Positions 54,922 through 64,000 of a stretch of 64,000 nucleotides of DNA are shown here, piece after piece. The stretch comes from Anthracocystis setariae. Taxonomy: Eukaryota; Basidiomycota; Ustilaginomycetes; Ustilaginales; Ustilaginaceae. Under the pieces are notes generated by a model. It was not told the DNA's origin, did not search any database, and saw only the letters and a program-made list of their open reading frames with translations. A program made the translations under genes and the position numbers. Location: contig CAKMXJ010000032.1 in assembly GCA_928724745.1 (NCBI GenBank), positions 1,116,001 to 1,180,000 of the forward strand, written 5' to 3'. The first letter of the stretch is position 1. Each line of letters begins with the position of its first letter.

Positions 54922-57819
54922 CTACTGCCGGAAATACTGCGCCATATCATGGAGTCTGTCGAACATGGTGCTGAGATAACTCGTCTCGTTCAGCAGACCT
55001 TCGAACTCCTTGATCGCCTCGTCCTCGCTCAAATGCAACAGGAACTTATCCTGCACCTTGAGCACGGCTTTATCGGGTTCGAGTCTGATATCTGGAATAT
55101 TGGCGTCGACCATCAGAGCGACGAGGTTGAGGATGAGATTTGCGTTTTTGCGCAAATTGGTAAATGCCGTATAGCACAATGCTTTGAACCTAGCATAGTG
55201 CGCCGATTGCGTTCCACCCATGGCATCCACCATCTCCTTACACACCTTGACCGGCGGAGGGAATGGCTTCGGATCGCGTCCCAGGATGTAGCCAAAGTCG
55301 ACGTGGAAAAAGTGGCCGTCCGACGATAGCAGCAGATTGTCGAGATGTCGATCGCCAACACCGAGCAGGTACGTCACCACACAGTAGCCCGCACAGGAGC
55401 GGATGAAGGTTTCAAACACCATCGGATCCACACCATACGTCGACAACGACGACGGCGAGGGGTGTTGTGCTCGAAGGAAGTTGAGCAGCGAGCCTTGATG
55501 CGCAGAGAGGATGGCGGCGATCGAAAGCGAGTCGACAAATTGTACCATCCCATCAACACTCCCCGTGGCGAGCACGCGGTAGGGCGTCATCTTGAGATCC
55601 AAATTCTCATTCCGCAGCAAACGATCCATGAGCGAGAACAGCTGGATCACCAATTGATCCTGTCGCAAATCATCACCATTCTTAAAGATGAGCGTGTAGT
55701 GTCCCGACTCACCCTGCTTCCTATCCCTGGCGGAATCCCCATCGATCAACGATCCCTCTTCGTCCTCCTCAATCATGCTGGCCGTAATGCTGTCCGGAAG
55801 ACTGCTGCTTGCCTCTGCGTTGGTGGTGGAAGTGTTGAGCGCCGTTGTAAACTCCAGCCGAAGCGGGAACAGATTGCTCTTAAAGATGGTACTTTTCTCG
55901 GCCACGATGCCCGTCACGGACACCGACGCATCCAACGGCAGCATGAGCGGCGGATCGAACCGACTGAGTCCGTTTCTCGGATCCGCAATGAGCGCACGCA
56001 GCTTCTCGATCTTCTTTGGCCTAGCGTCTCGATTCGACCGTAGCTCTTTGGCGCGCTTCGACAACGTCATGAGCAGCGTCGCTTGTCTCGCCAGCGTACC
56101 CTTGCGCTCGACGCCGGCGGGCAGCGATCCCAGCCGGTCCAAAAATCTCTTCTTGACCGCTTTGAACAACGTACCTGTCTTAGGATCCTCGCACTCCACT
56201 TCGAGATACCAATAGAGATTGTTCCCTAGCAGCGGATTCGAGACACCTCTTCGGATCAGGAAGTCGGCCAGCCCACTGCCGTCTTCCTCGGCCATCTGGT
56301 TGGTGAGCGAGTTCGAGGGCGAGATCGCCGCATTGCGCGAATCCACCAGTCGCCGAGCATCAGACTCACGCTCTCCTACGGCAGAACCGGCCAGACCTCC
56401 TGAACCGCGCGTCACGGGCTTGTCGAACTTGAGCGCCTGCACAAGCTGGAGCAGATAGAGGATGAGTTCTTCGTCTACTGCACGCTCCAGCTGACGCACA
56501 GCATACGACCTGACGCGTGGGTCTTTGAAAGTGGGACCAAGCAGCTCGAGCGCATCGTCGAGCCCGGGCTCCGTCCACATCGGCAGCAGCACTTCGGTCG
56601 CCTGCTTGGCTTCACCCTGGTCCGTCCACACGACGGACTTGAGGAACTTTGTCAATCCTTTTGGATCGCGAGCAAGATAGAAGCGGAACGACCATACCCT
56701 GTCCATCTCTGCCGGGGTGAGGATGCGCGTTGGCGGATAGGAGAGGATCTCGTTGAGTTCGTCTCGTACCTCTGCAGATGGCTTGAGCTCACGATCGAGC
56801 GGACCCGAGCGGTGCGAACGCACCAGACGGCGATGCTTGGCTTCGACCGGATTGGATCGTGCGATCTCGGGGTCAAAGATGGTAAAGAGGGATGAAGTGA
56901 TGCGATTGGGATCTCCGGTCGAGAGTGCCGCCGCTGCTGCTGCTGCCGCGGCAGCGGCTGATGTTGGATTTCCCGATACGGTCGAGTTTGCGCTACCGGG
57001 ACCTTGCGAACCGACATCAGAAGAACCTCCGGCTGCACCCAGGGATGATCCGGTAGAGCTTGGTCCGATCAAAGCAGTAGACAGCGACGAAAGCCCATTG
57101 GACGCATCGTTCGTCGGCAGGATCGACTCGGCCTCGCAGTACACGATGGGCAATTCGAATCGCGGCAGGTCAACGTAGAGAAAGAGCCTGTCGCTGTTCT
57201 CGCTTTCGGCTTGGTGCACTTTCTCTACCTGGCGATACGCAAGCTTGTCGAGCCAGTCCACCCGCGGCAGATCGCCACGCTCGTGCCGTTTGATCAATTT
57301 CTCCAACCTGCCCATCTCGTCCTTCATCTCTCCGACTTTGCTGGGGGTGGCGGTCTCTACACTTCCATCCGCCTTGATGCCCTTCCATATGAAGAGTCTG
57401 TGCTGAGCTGACTTGAGCGTTCCCTTTTTGCTAAACAAAGGCAACGTTGTTCCACCAATAACGCGGGCGATTGTACTTGAGGCCACATCGTAGATGGTAA
57501 AGGTGAGTCTGGCGCCGAGCGGAAGATCGCAAAGCTTGTAGGGTAGTGTGATCCATTCGTTCCATTGGTGATTGTTGCGAAATGGTTTGTAGGCTGTTTT
57601 GACGGGTACGCTGAGCGGCTTGTTGTCGGAAAAGAGTCGGCACTCCACGACGAGGTCGGGATATTGGCTTTGTTGTGCTCCCCAGTACCGAGCCTCTGGT
57701 CGCTCCAATAGCTGCGTGCGAGAAATGCGATCGAGTTTGCCCTGAAGTGAAGAGATGCGGAAAGTGAGATTGACATGCAGGTCCGACAGGCGGACGAACG
57801 AGTAGAAGTCTCGGTCCAT
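54922..57819 (-). CDS. vps34: Class III phosphatidylinositol 3-kinase Vps34
   Basis: This is a 965-residue protein. The C2 domain begins near the N-terminus (LSDLHVNLTFRISSLQGKL, then LLERPEARYWGAQQSQYPDL and ITLPYKLCDLPLGARLTFTI). An Ala run with Ser/Gly-rich flanks (near residues 255-300) interrupts the linker. The helical PIK domain follows (LTPAEMDRVWSFRFYLARDP). The kinase domain has NGDDLRQDQLVIQLFSLMDR, the catalytic-loop GVGDRHLDNLLL (near residue 822) and the activation motif HVDFGYILG (near 840). The C-terminal amphipathic helix ends HDMAQYFRQ, close to the family's last residues. Vps34 makes PI3P on endosomes and autophagosomal membranes with Vps15 and Vps30. All catalytic motifs are intact; the length is typical. 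Confidence 0.94.
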   Translation of the reverse strand: MDRDFYSFVRLSDLHVNLTFRISSLQGKLDRISRTQLLERPEARYWGAQQSQYPDLVVECRLFSDNKPLSVPVKTAYKPFRNNHQWNEWITLPYKLCDLPLGARLTFTIYDVASSTIARVIGGTTLPLFSKKGTLKSAQHRLFIWKGIKADGSVETATPSKVGEMKDEMGRLEKLIKRHERGDLPRVDWLDKLAYRQVEKVHQAESENSDRLFLYVDLPRFELPIVYCEAESILPTNDASNGLSSLSTALIGPSSTGSSLGAAGGSSDVGSQGPGSANSTVSGNPTSAAAAAAAAAAALSTGDPNRITSSLFTIFDPEIARSNPVEAKHRRLVRSHRSGPLDRELKPSAEVRDELNEILSYPPTRILTPAEMDRVWSFRFYLARDPKGLTKFLKSVVWTDQGEAKQATEVLLPMWTEPGLDDALELLGPTFKDPRVRSYAVRQLERAVDEELILYLLQLVQALKFDKPVTRGSGGLAGSAVGERESDARRLVDSRNAAISPSNSLTNQMAEEDGSGLADFLIRRGVSNPLLGNNLYWYLEVECEDPKTGTLFKAVKKRFLDRLGSLPAGVERKGTLARQATLLMTLSKRAKELRSNRDARPKKIEKLRALIADPRNGLSRFDPPLMLPLDASVSVTGIVAEKSTIFKSNLFPLRLEFTTALNTSTTNAEASSSLPDSITASMIEEDEEGSLIDGDSARDRKQGESGHYTLIFKNGDDLRQDQLVIQLFSLMDRLLRNENLDLKMTPYRVLATGSVDGMVQFVDSLSIAAILSAHQGSLLNFLRAQHPSPSSLSTYGVDPMVFETFIRSCAGYCVVTYLLGVGDRHLDNLLLSSDGHFFHVDFGYILGRDPKPFPPPVKVCKEMVDAMGGTQSAHYARFKALCYTAFTNLRKNANLILNLVALMVDANIPDIRLEPDKAVLKVQDKFLLHLSEDEAIKEFEGLLNETSYLSTMFDRLHDMAQYFRQ

Positions 57820-58319
57820 CCTGCCGTTCGATTGATACTGCGTAATGTAGGGCAGTTTGCGATGATGAGAGAGCCAATTTTCGAGAAAGGACGGGCAGCA
57901 CCTGCTCGCTGACGGCCAGCTGATGCGGTGGGACCAGGCACGCGGCTAGGCAGCTTTCGATCACTAGCTGCGAGGTCTCGATGCCGGGCCAAATAGGGTG
58001 ATGGTCGTTGGGCAATTCAGGTGATGTGGAGTGATGTTGAGAAGAGTCGAGCAAGTGCAACTCAGGCATAAATATGGTGTGTAGCAGTCTGTGCGCCAAG
58101 CACGCGTTTCCATTCAGGGTCCATCGGAACACGCATTCAAAAAGACATAGCTCGCCCCTCGCTTCCACAAACCCGGCGAGGGCGGCCTCTCCGCGGCATC
58201 CTCGGTCGAGTGGAGAATGCTACATCGACTCGATTGTGGTGGCTGTGTGTGAAATACAATGACCGCAGTACACTAATACAGTACTGTACATTTGATTTGG
58301 AGCCCAAGAAGCGTAGCGT
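57820..58319. other. Intergenic region upstream of vps34
   Basis: It contains the vps34 promoter and the 3' UTR of the chromodomain gene. The word CAGTACACTAATACAGTACTGTACA at 58266-58290 includes a perfect palindromic TACAGTACTGTA core. Confidence 0.55.
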
Positions 58320-61300
58320 TTACGGGCTTGCCCGATTGCCCGGTAACCTCGCTAGCTTCGCGCAATGATCGTTACCGAATTCTTCGAGAGTGATCACTTC
58401 CACTCCTGCAAGCGCTTCTTCGTCCTTCCTCGCCTCCACTTTTGGGCATGAAACTAGGACGTGGAACCTAATCTCGGTTGCGGTCGTCAATTGCGCCTTG
58501 CGAAGGGTGGCAAACACCTCCTTGTCCACCTGCTTGATGAGATCCTCCGGCTGCTCTGGCACTTCGGTGGGCTCGTCAAAGGGAAGACCGTTGATGGCCT
58601 CACTCGGCCACTCTTCGACCAGAGCCGAAGTGAACAATGCCTCGAGCCTCGATTCGAGATCCAACATGAACTCGATCGGAAGGATTTGCCGGTCACCAAT
58701 CAGATTCAGAGCCCGGCAGACGGATTCGAGCTGATCGGCCTCGAGTCGATCGGCTAGAAGCTTGAAGCAAGGACGGATCCAAGGATGGAGTCGAACTCGC
58801 CAATGCTGAGCAAGGTGGTCGGCAGCGTTGCAAAGGATGGACCGAGGCAAAGAAGCCTCGGTCTGCGTAAGCTGTCCTTCCTCCTTGTCTTCCTGATTGG
58901 GACCCTCGATCGCCTCGATGGAGCTTCGCAGCAGATCACTGAGGATTGCCGACATCGAGAACGAGACAAGTCCGTCGCGGCCGGGGAAGATTTCACGGAT
59001 GCGCTCGTCCGTATCCTCTGGCGAGAATCCAAATGTCCAAAATTTGCACCTGGGCTGCCTCTTCAAGCGGCGCAGATACTGTGCTAAACAGAACGAGGGC
59101 TGCGAGAGAGTGTCATTCACGATCTCGTCAACAGCCGCACGGCGCACAAAGACATTGGTACCGACTTTGGGGTCCTCAAGCAATCTCGAGTCTGGCTCGG
59201 TTCGGAATCCACCATGGAAGATCCGAATGAGGTAGTAGAGGGCGCTCTTGTCGTAGGCGGGCGGGCTCGAACCCTCAAAGATCAGGTTATAGTTGTCGCG
59301 AATCCTTTCGTAAAGCTGAGGGACGATGCCGAAGTTCAAAGCAGCCCGCTTTCCCTTGCGTATTTCGTTGCGTCCGATGTGTTGCTTTTTGAGCTGGTCA
59401 TTGCCCACTGCCTCATCGAATAAGGCGACAATGGTTGAGTCCAGAGGCGCAGGTTCGCGGAAGGAAACCAACTGCGATGGTGCTGGACGATGCTCCAATT
59501 GCAGGGGTATCAGGCAAAGAGTATATCGGAATCCGCTGACATTTTGCAGGGCGGGCGGAACACCGGAGATGAAGTCGATGGGGTATTTGCCGGAGAAAAT
59601 CACCAAGAATTGGTGTTTGCCTACGTGGGAGTCCGGTTTTTTGAAAGCATTGGTGTCGTCAGGAGCAGAGGCTCCCACATGCGCCAGCAACGCAATGTCG
59701 GAGTCTTTCAGCTGCTCCGACAGCTGATCGAAAGACGACTTGTCCTTGTGCTCGTCTTGGCCGTGTGCACAGACGAGCATCGCTTCATTGAGAGGCGCGC
59801 CGGGCTTGGCTAGAATGTCGCGAAGCCAGGCAAAAGGTAGGAAGTGATCGAATCGCAGCGTTGGCCGTTCAAGCCCGAGCGACTGCAGGCGCTCCGGTGG
59901 CAGTGGATCTAAGGCATAAATGGCTCCTTGCGCTTCCACTTGGTTGTGTGCAATTACGAATTGAAACCAGGTGGTGCCAACCATATGCCGCGGGCGGCGA
60001 TTCTTGGTGTCGTCGTTATTCTTGGCGGCCGGAGGATCTCCCTCAAGTGGAGATCGGGGATCGGCCGAGATGGGTGAGCGGCCGTTGTTCGAGGCAGCAC
60101 CCCAACCTGGAACATCCGGCTCCTGGGGCGAGAAAGGCATGTAGTCGTGTGAAGGCGACATGGGCGATCGTGCATGAGGCCGCGGATCAGTGGCCGCCAA
60201 GAGAGGACGGCGACGAGGATCTTCGACACGAACCAGCGGTTGCGCGTTGGGCCGCGACTGCACGTTTTTGTTCTGGATGCCTGGCCTGATGGGAGCCTTG
60301 CCCTTGCCTCGCGTCGACTCACTGTCAGAGTCGGGCGGTGGCTGATGTGGATTGAATTGACTGCGAACGGCGCTCATTTCGGGAATGCCAAAGGAATCGT
60401 TGTCACCTGCCTCTGACGAAGAAGAGCTTGACGGTGCCGGAGCACTTGTAGAAGCAGTAGGACGATTGCCACCTTTGAAGTCCTGCACGGGCTTCAACAC
60501 GAGCAAGTTGGGCCTCCGCACGTCGGATGGTCGGCGTGTGGCAGTGACCGGTCGATCGTTCGCGTCGGTCGGCGCTGGGAAAGGCTGCGCTGCGGCATCG
60601 TTCGGCGCCCGGCTCGAAGCGTTCACGCTACTGTCGCCAATTCTGCCACTGCCACTGCCACCAGCGCCACCAACTCCGTGAAGACGGTTGAGAAAGTTGC
60701 CGAAGTTCTCTTTCATCTGGACCTTGGGCGCCTTCTTATGGGCGCCCTTGTAGGCTCCTGGTTCTGGTCGTTGCATTGGTTGCTGAGGAGCCTGGTGTGA
60801 GTTTGCAGAGCCTGCAGTGGGCCGCGCCGAGGTCGATCCATTTGCTGTACGGACCGAGGCGGGTGCCATGGTCGTGAAGCTGAGGCCAGGAAAGTTCGGA
60901 CCAGAGCTGTGATTCGACCTGCGGAACACCATCTGATTCTCGTCGTCTTCGGGGATGCTGTCGTCCAATTGAGAGACTCTGGTACGCGCAGAGATGATGC
61001 TAGAAGCTGCACCGGGACGACCCTTCATAGAGACGTCGGCCATGGTGCGGTTGGCTTGTGTAGCTGCTAAACGTGAAGGACCCGCAGAGCTTGATGCGCC
61101 GCTGTTGGCATGTCGCTTCCATCGTTTTTGATTCTGCTTGTCCAGACGCTTGAGATAGCTTCGGCTTGTACCCTTCTCTCTTGTACGCTCTGTGTCGAGC
61201 TCGATGTGACGTGCTCGACGAAACTCTTCGAACTTCTTCTCCTCCTTTGCTTTGGCCTGGGCACGTCTCTGATCGAGAGAGGAGAGGTATTCGCGCAGCT

Positions 61301-62489
61301 GCACCTTGTCTTTGCGAATCTCGCGACGTTTCTTCTTGAGCGCCTCGTGCGCGCGCTTACGTGGACGGCGAGCCACAGCTACGTCTGTGTCAGAATCGTG
61401 CTGTGAGTAGTCGTCGTCGTCGATGGCTAGATTGGCCGGTCGGCCACCCTGACGCCTCCAGTATTCTTCCAGAGTCTTGGGACTGTTAAAGTGAGACTCG
61501 GGCTCCCAGGTCGTTGAATAGATGGGGTAGCCGGCCCAGACGGTCCGATATTCCATGAATTTGCGACGAGGATTGCGACGATGGCGAAGAACAGCACGCA
61601 CGTCATAGTTGCCATTGTAAGCAGCGTCAAGATGACGAGTGCTACCCTGCCACTTGTCTTGATCGCGCTCGGTCCAAGAGCCGTACCCCTCCTCGCTGTC
61701 TGAGCCATGCAAAGATCCTTCCGAGCTGGTATAGAATTCGGACTGGGAATCGAATTCTGACGAGTCGGAATATTCGATCGAGCTGACGTCAGAGATCGAA
61801 CCATTGTCAGACTGCGGGTCTTGAGGAGCTTGGGGAGCACCGTCGCTGCTGAGAGAGCTGCTGCCGAGCTGAATGGGATTGTGGAGATGGCCCGGAGAGC
61901 GTGGTGGTTGAAGATCTACCGAGGAGGCTCTGTGAGAAGATGGGTTGGTCTCCTCGGCATCTTTGTGGACGGGAAGTGAGCTAGCGCGCGCTGGAGAGGC
62001 AGGTGCCTGCTGGGAGCTCGAGGGTGGCATCGCGGGGAGCTGCGCCTCATTTTGGCCTTCGGGATCTTTGAATGGAATTGGTTCTACATCCGACGACGCA
62101 ACAGTCGGCGCTGGCATGGGCTCGTCGTCATCGTCGTTTCGATTGTCAGCGACAATCGGGCGTGTCGCTGTCGTCGACGATGCTGGCGTGACCACCTTAG
62201 CCTCTCGCTCTTTTTTCAACTTTTTCTTTTTCCTCCTCTCCTTTTTGGCCTTCTTTTTCTCCTTTCTCCTTGCATGATCCACTCTACGATTTGTTGCCTC
62301 GTTGCGGGTTTGTTGGGAGGAGGACGGTATGCTCTGCGTTGCACGGACGTTGGTATCAGAGTCTGAAGCGAGTTCGTCGACTTCGCTGTCCGACGCAGGC
62401 TCGCGCTTGGGGCGGCGGAGATGGCTTCGAAGAGGATAGCGTGCCTCGTCCTCGTCGGAGGTATCGAACGCAATTGATTCAGGCGGCAT
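58320..62489 (-). CDS. Chromodomain protein with long C-terminal region of unknown fold
   Basis: This is a 1,389-residue intronless protein starting MPPESIAFDTSDEDEARYPL. The first 290 residues are acidic and Lys-rich (with a KKKAKKERRKKKKLKKER stretch). A chromodomain lies at about 293-345: NYDVRAVLRHRRNPRRK, then RTVWAGYPIYSTTWEPESHF and LEEYWRRQ. Tyr, Trp and Tyr are present at the three positions that form the methyl-lysine cage in HP1. A charged coiled segment follows (385-455), then ~380 disordered residues. The last ~500 residues look folded (TTWFQFVIAHNQVEAQGAIY, HQFLVIFSGKYPIDFISGVP) but I recognise no family. The layout resembles Chp1-type heterochromatin proteins; H3K9me reading is inferred from the cage only. 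Confidence 0.8.
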   Translation of the reverse strand: MPPESIAFDTSDEDEARYPLRSHLRRPKREPASDSEVDELASDSDTNVRATQSIPSSSQQTRNEATNRRVDHARRKEKKKAKKERRKKKKLKKEREAKVVTPASSTTATRPIVADNRNDDDDEPMPAPTVASSDVEPIPFKDPEGQNEAQLPAMPPSSSQQAPASPARASSLPVHKDAEETNPSSHRASSVDLQPPRSPGHLHNPIQLGSSSLSSDGAPQAPQDPQSDNGSISDVSSIEYSDSSEFDSQSEFYTSSEGSLHGSDSEEGYGSWTERDQDKWQGSTRHLDAAYNGNYDVRAVLRHRRNPRRKFMEYRTVWAGYPIYSTTWEPESHFNSPKTLEEYWRRQGGRPANLAIDDDDYSQHDSDTDVAVARRPRKRAHEALKKKRREIRKDKVQLREYLSSLDQRRAQAKAKEEKKFEEFRRARHIELDTERTREKGTSRSYLKRLDKQNQKRWKRHANSGASSSAGPSRLAATQANRTMADVSMKGRPGAASSIISARTRVSQLDDSIPEDDENQMVFRRSNHSSGPNFPGLSFTTMAPASVRTANGSTSARPTAGSANSHQAPQQPMQRPEPGAYKGAHKKAPKVQMKENFGNFLNRLHGVGGAGGSGSGRIGDSSVNASSRAPNDAAAQPFPAPTDANDRPVTATRRPSDVRRPNLLVLKPVQDFKGGNRPTASTSAPAPSSSSSSEAGDNDSFGIPEMSAVRSQFNPHQPPPDSDSESTRGKGKAPIRPGIQNKNVQSRPNAQPLVRVEDPRRRPLLAATDPRPHARSPMSPSHDYMPFSPQEPDVPGWGAASNNGRSPISADPRSPLEGDPPAAKNNDDTKNRRPRHMVGTTWFQFVIAHNQVEAQGAIYALDPLPPERLQSLGLERPTLRFDHFLPFAWLRDILAKPGAPLNEAMLVCAHGQDEHKDKSSFDQLSEQLKDSDIALLAHVGASAPDDTNAFKKPDSHVGKHQFLVIFSGKYPIDFISGVPPALQNVSGFRYTLCLIPLQLEHRPAPSQLVSFREPAPLDSTIVALFDEAVGNDQLKKQHIGRNEIRKGKRAALNFGIVPQLYERIRDNYNLIFEGSSPPAYDKSALYYLIRIFHGGFRTEPDSRLLEDPKVGTNVFVRRAAVDEIVNDTLSQPSFCLAQYLRRLKRQPRCKFWTFGFSPEDTDERIREIFPGRDGLVSFSMSAILSDLLRSSIEAIEGPNQEDKEEGQLTQTEASLPRSILCNAADHLAQHWRVRLHPWIRPCFKLLADRLEADQLESVCRALNLIGDRQILPIEFMLDLESRLEALFTSALVEEWPSEAINGLPFDEPTEVPEQPEDLIKQVDKEVFATLRKAQLTTATEIRFHVLVSCPKVEARKDEEALAGVEVITLEEFGNDHCAKLARLPGNRASP

Positions 62490-63649
62490 ATTGTCTGTGA
62501 GCAGTGCAAAGCTTCATGCACGCAAACGAGTGCCGATACGAGGCTGGCGGTCGCGTAGTTGGAAAGATGAACCGACGTGCTCAAGCAATGATGCTAGCGT
62601 TGCGCATCTGCTGATGATGTTTTGCCGAGCTTGACAGATGAGATGCAGCCATTGATAGCTGATGTCTTGAAGGATGCTTGACAAGGCAAATGGTGTCGGA
62701 TGAACCGAAGATGAGTGATGCGGAATGGTCCAGTGGCGGCAACAACAACTGGGATCGTGAGGGTGAGTGTGTGAATGTAGTTAGTTGGATTGGGTTTTGT
62801 CGGATGTCAGGAAGAAGCAATAAAATCTGTGAATAATGATGAGAGGATTGGCATGAGCGTGTTCATTTTCGCGTGTTGTATCATTATTTTATTGAATTGA
62901 ATTGAAATGAGAATTGAGAGTGGCAGCTGAGAGGCGCAACAGCTGAGATAGCTACGCGCCTGCCCTTTGAGTCCGAGTCCACTCAACACGAAACCAAAGC
63001 TCGCGCAGTGTGAGTCCCTTCCCTGCTCAGTCAGGGTCCCATTATTTTCAGGCGCAGCCAAAATTGGAAAGCTTTCTTTTGGGCATTTTTCAGATGAATA
63101 CTTGATGTTAGGTTCTTCGCGCTCAGACCAGCAGAAGACATGTGCTGCAGCGTAACTGCGCATCGCGAAAGTTCTCGTCGATTCAGCGTCCGCTCGGCTC
63201 CTAATAATTTCTGATTCTGCAGATACACTCTGCCGTCGACATGGTATCGATTGAATGCAGCAACCTCAGCCATCTAGCATACAGCTTCCACCTTTCTGCT
63301 CAGGAAGGCCAACAAACAACGCATCTTTCAGCACAAACAAGTCTCGATAAGATCCTTTTGACATCCTCGTCAAAGTCGAGCAATTCTCAACCCCACGTCC
63401 CTAGAGCCACACATGGTGGTTGAGATTAGACATCAAGCCACGGCGCTATATTATTAGTCACCCCTCGCATTCGATCCTCCTGCAACTTCAGCTTGCAAGC
63501 TCCAGTGATCTCTCTTGCTCCCACACTCTTTCATTCCTGCACTTCTATCATCGCCTTCCTCGACACATTGCGCCACCTACCCTCCATCTTTCCTTGACCA
63601 AGTTCCATCGACACAAAAACAGGGGCATTACATCACCAATTAACGAAAG
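62490..63649. other. Intergenic region, divergent promoters of chromodomain gene and tps1
   Basis: About 1.16 kb. An A/T-rich segment lies at about 62870-62920. Upstream of tps1 there is TATATTATTAG at about 63447, CCCCT at 63461-63465 and AGGGG near 63621, possible stress-response elements of the Msn2/4 type known for yeast trehalose genes. No gene seen. Confidence 0.45.
63461..63465 (+). promoter_or_regulatory. Possible STRE (CCCCT) upstream of tps1
   Basis: CCCCT lies 185 bp before the tps1 ATG; an AGGGG in the opposite orientation lies at about 63621. Yeast TPS1 uses this pentamer for stress induction. A five-base match occurs by chance often, so this is weak. Confidence 0.25.
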
Positions 63650-64000
63650 ATGGCATCTTCATCGTCACAGCAGCAGCAGCAGAGCAGCGATCCCCTCGTG
63701 GCTGCTCAGCAGAAACATATCGAGGATCTGTGCAAGTCAGATCCACCCAGAGACGGTGCTAGTCTGATCGTCGTTTCAAATCGTCTCCCCGTCACCATCA
63801 AGGTCGACCCTTCGGTTCCCGGAGGCTACACTTTCACGCTCTCCTCTGGAGGTCTCGTCTCTGCGCTTTCGGGATGCAAAAAGACCATGAACTTTATCTG
63901 GATCGGCTGGCCTGGTCTGTCCGTCCCTGCCAAGGACGAGGAATACATCGAGAAGCGCCTTCGCGAAGAGTACAGCTGTCAACCTGTCTGGATCTCGGAC
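63650..64000 (+). CDS. tps1: Trehalose-6-phosphate synthase Tps1, N-terminal part (cut by window edge)
   Basis: The ATG at 63650 opens MASSSSQQQQQSSDPLVAAQ, and 117 codons are inside the window. The GT20 N-terminus is plain: SLIVVSNRLPVTIKV, then TFTLSSGGLVSALSGCKK and FIWIGWPGLSVP, with LREEYSCQPVW at the edge. In this family the N-terminal loop (SNRLPV) and the SSGGLVSAL segment contribute to glucose-6-phosphate and UDP-glucose binding. The enzyme makes trehalose-6-phosphate from UDP-glucose and glucose-6-phosphate for stress protection. The Ser/Gln-rich start is coded by a short CAG run (at about 63680). The catalytic C-terminal half is outside the window. Confidence 0.95.
   Translation, partial: MASSSSQQQQQSSDPLVAAQQKHIEDLCKSDPPRDGASLIVVSNRLPVTIKVDPSVPGGYTFTLSSGGLVSALSGCKKTMNFIWIGWPGLSVPAKDEEYIEKRLREEYSCQPVWISD

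Overview
The window looks like nuclear DNA of a smut fungus (Ustilaginaceae: Ustilago, Sporisorium or a close relative). Genes are long, mostly intronless, moderately GC-rich and rich in Ser/Ala/Pro low-complexity. They sit on both strands, spaced by a few hundred bases to about 2 kb. The two spliced genes I could resolve have GTGAGT or GTAAGT donors and CAG acceptors. The recognisable proteins are eukaryotic: cytosolic and mitochondrial ribosomal proteins, Vps34, COMPASS Spp1, CTDK-I Ctk3, a Hook-complex Fts1 and Tps1. The species is inferred from gene style and was not tested by comparison. I see no transposon, prophage, CRISPR array, rRNA or convincing tRNA.

Layout, 0-22 kb: the end of a proline iminopeptidase-like gene (+); a NUFIP1/Rsa1-type box C/D snoRNP factor (-); a 1,836-residue SHPRH/Irc20-type SNF2-RING protein (+); mitochondrial ribosomal protein uL4m with a minisatellite-coded tail (-); cytosolic uS9 (RPS16) split by a 590-nt intron (+); a DENND6-type Rab exchange factor (+); a small unknown protein (-); a broken coding region near 20.3-20.9 kb; and mitochondrial bL35m (-).

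22-41.5 kb: an HCNGP/SAP30BP-type protein (+) converging on a PEX11-family peroxisome protein (-); two long disordered orphans; Spp1/Cps40 of COMPASS (+) converging on a protein with degenerate ankyrin-like helices (-); a secreted GH3 beta-glucosidase behind a 2.3-kb upstream region (+); and a PPP4R2/Psy4 subunit whose reading frame breaks in a G-rich tract (+).

41.6-64 kb: a 1,156-residue orphan with three LYNxRH motifs (-); an ABCC/MRP-type transporter (-); Fts1, a catalytically dead E2 variant in three exons (-); Ctk3 (+) converging on Vps34 (-); a chromodomain protein with a complete aromatic cage (-); and the start of Tps1 (+), cut by the window edge.

This is ordinary housekeeping chromosome with no operon logic. 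Several genes share broad themes: chromatin and transcription (Spp1, Ctk3, chromodomain protein, HCNGP protein), endosome traffic (Vps34, Fts1, DENND6) and mitochondrial translation (uL4m, bL35m). The points most worth a second look are the frame break in psy4, C-tracts placed just after four stop codons, a recurring intergenic GTACTGTAC-type word, the LYNxRH triple-motif protein, and the chromodomain protein.
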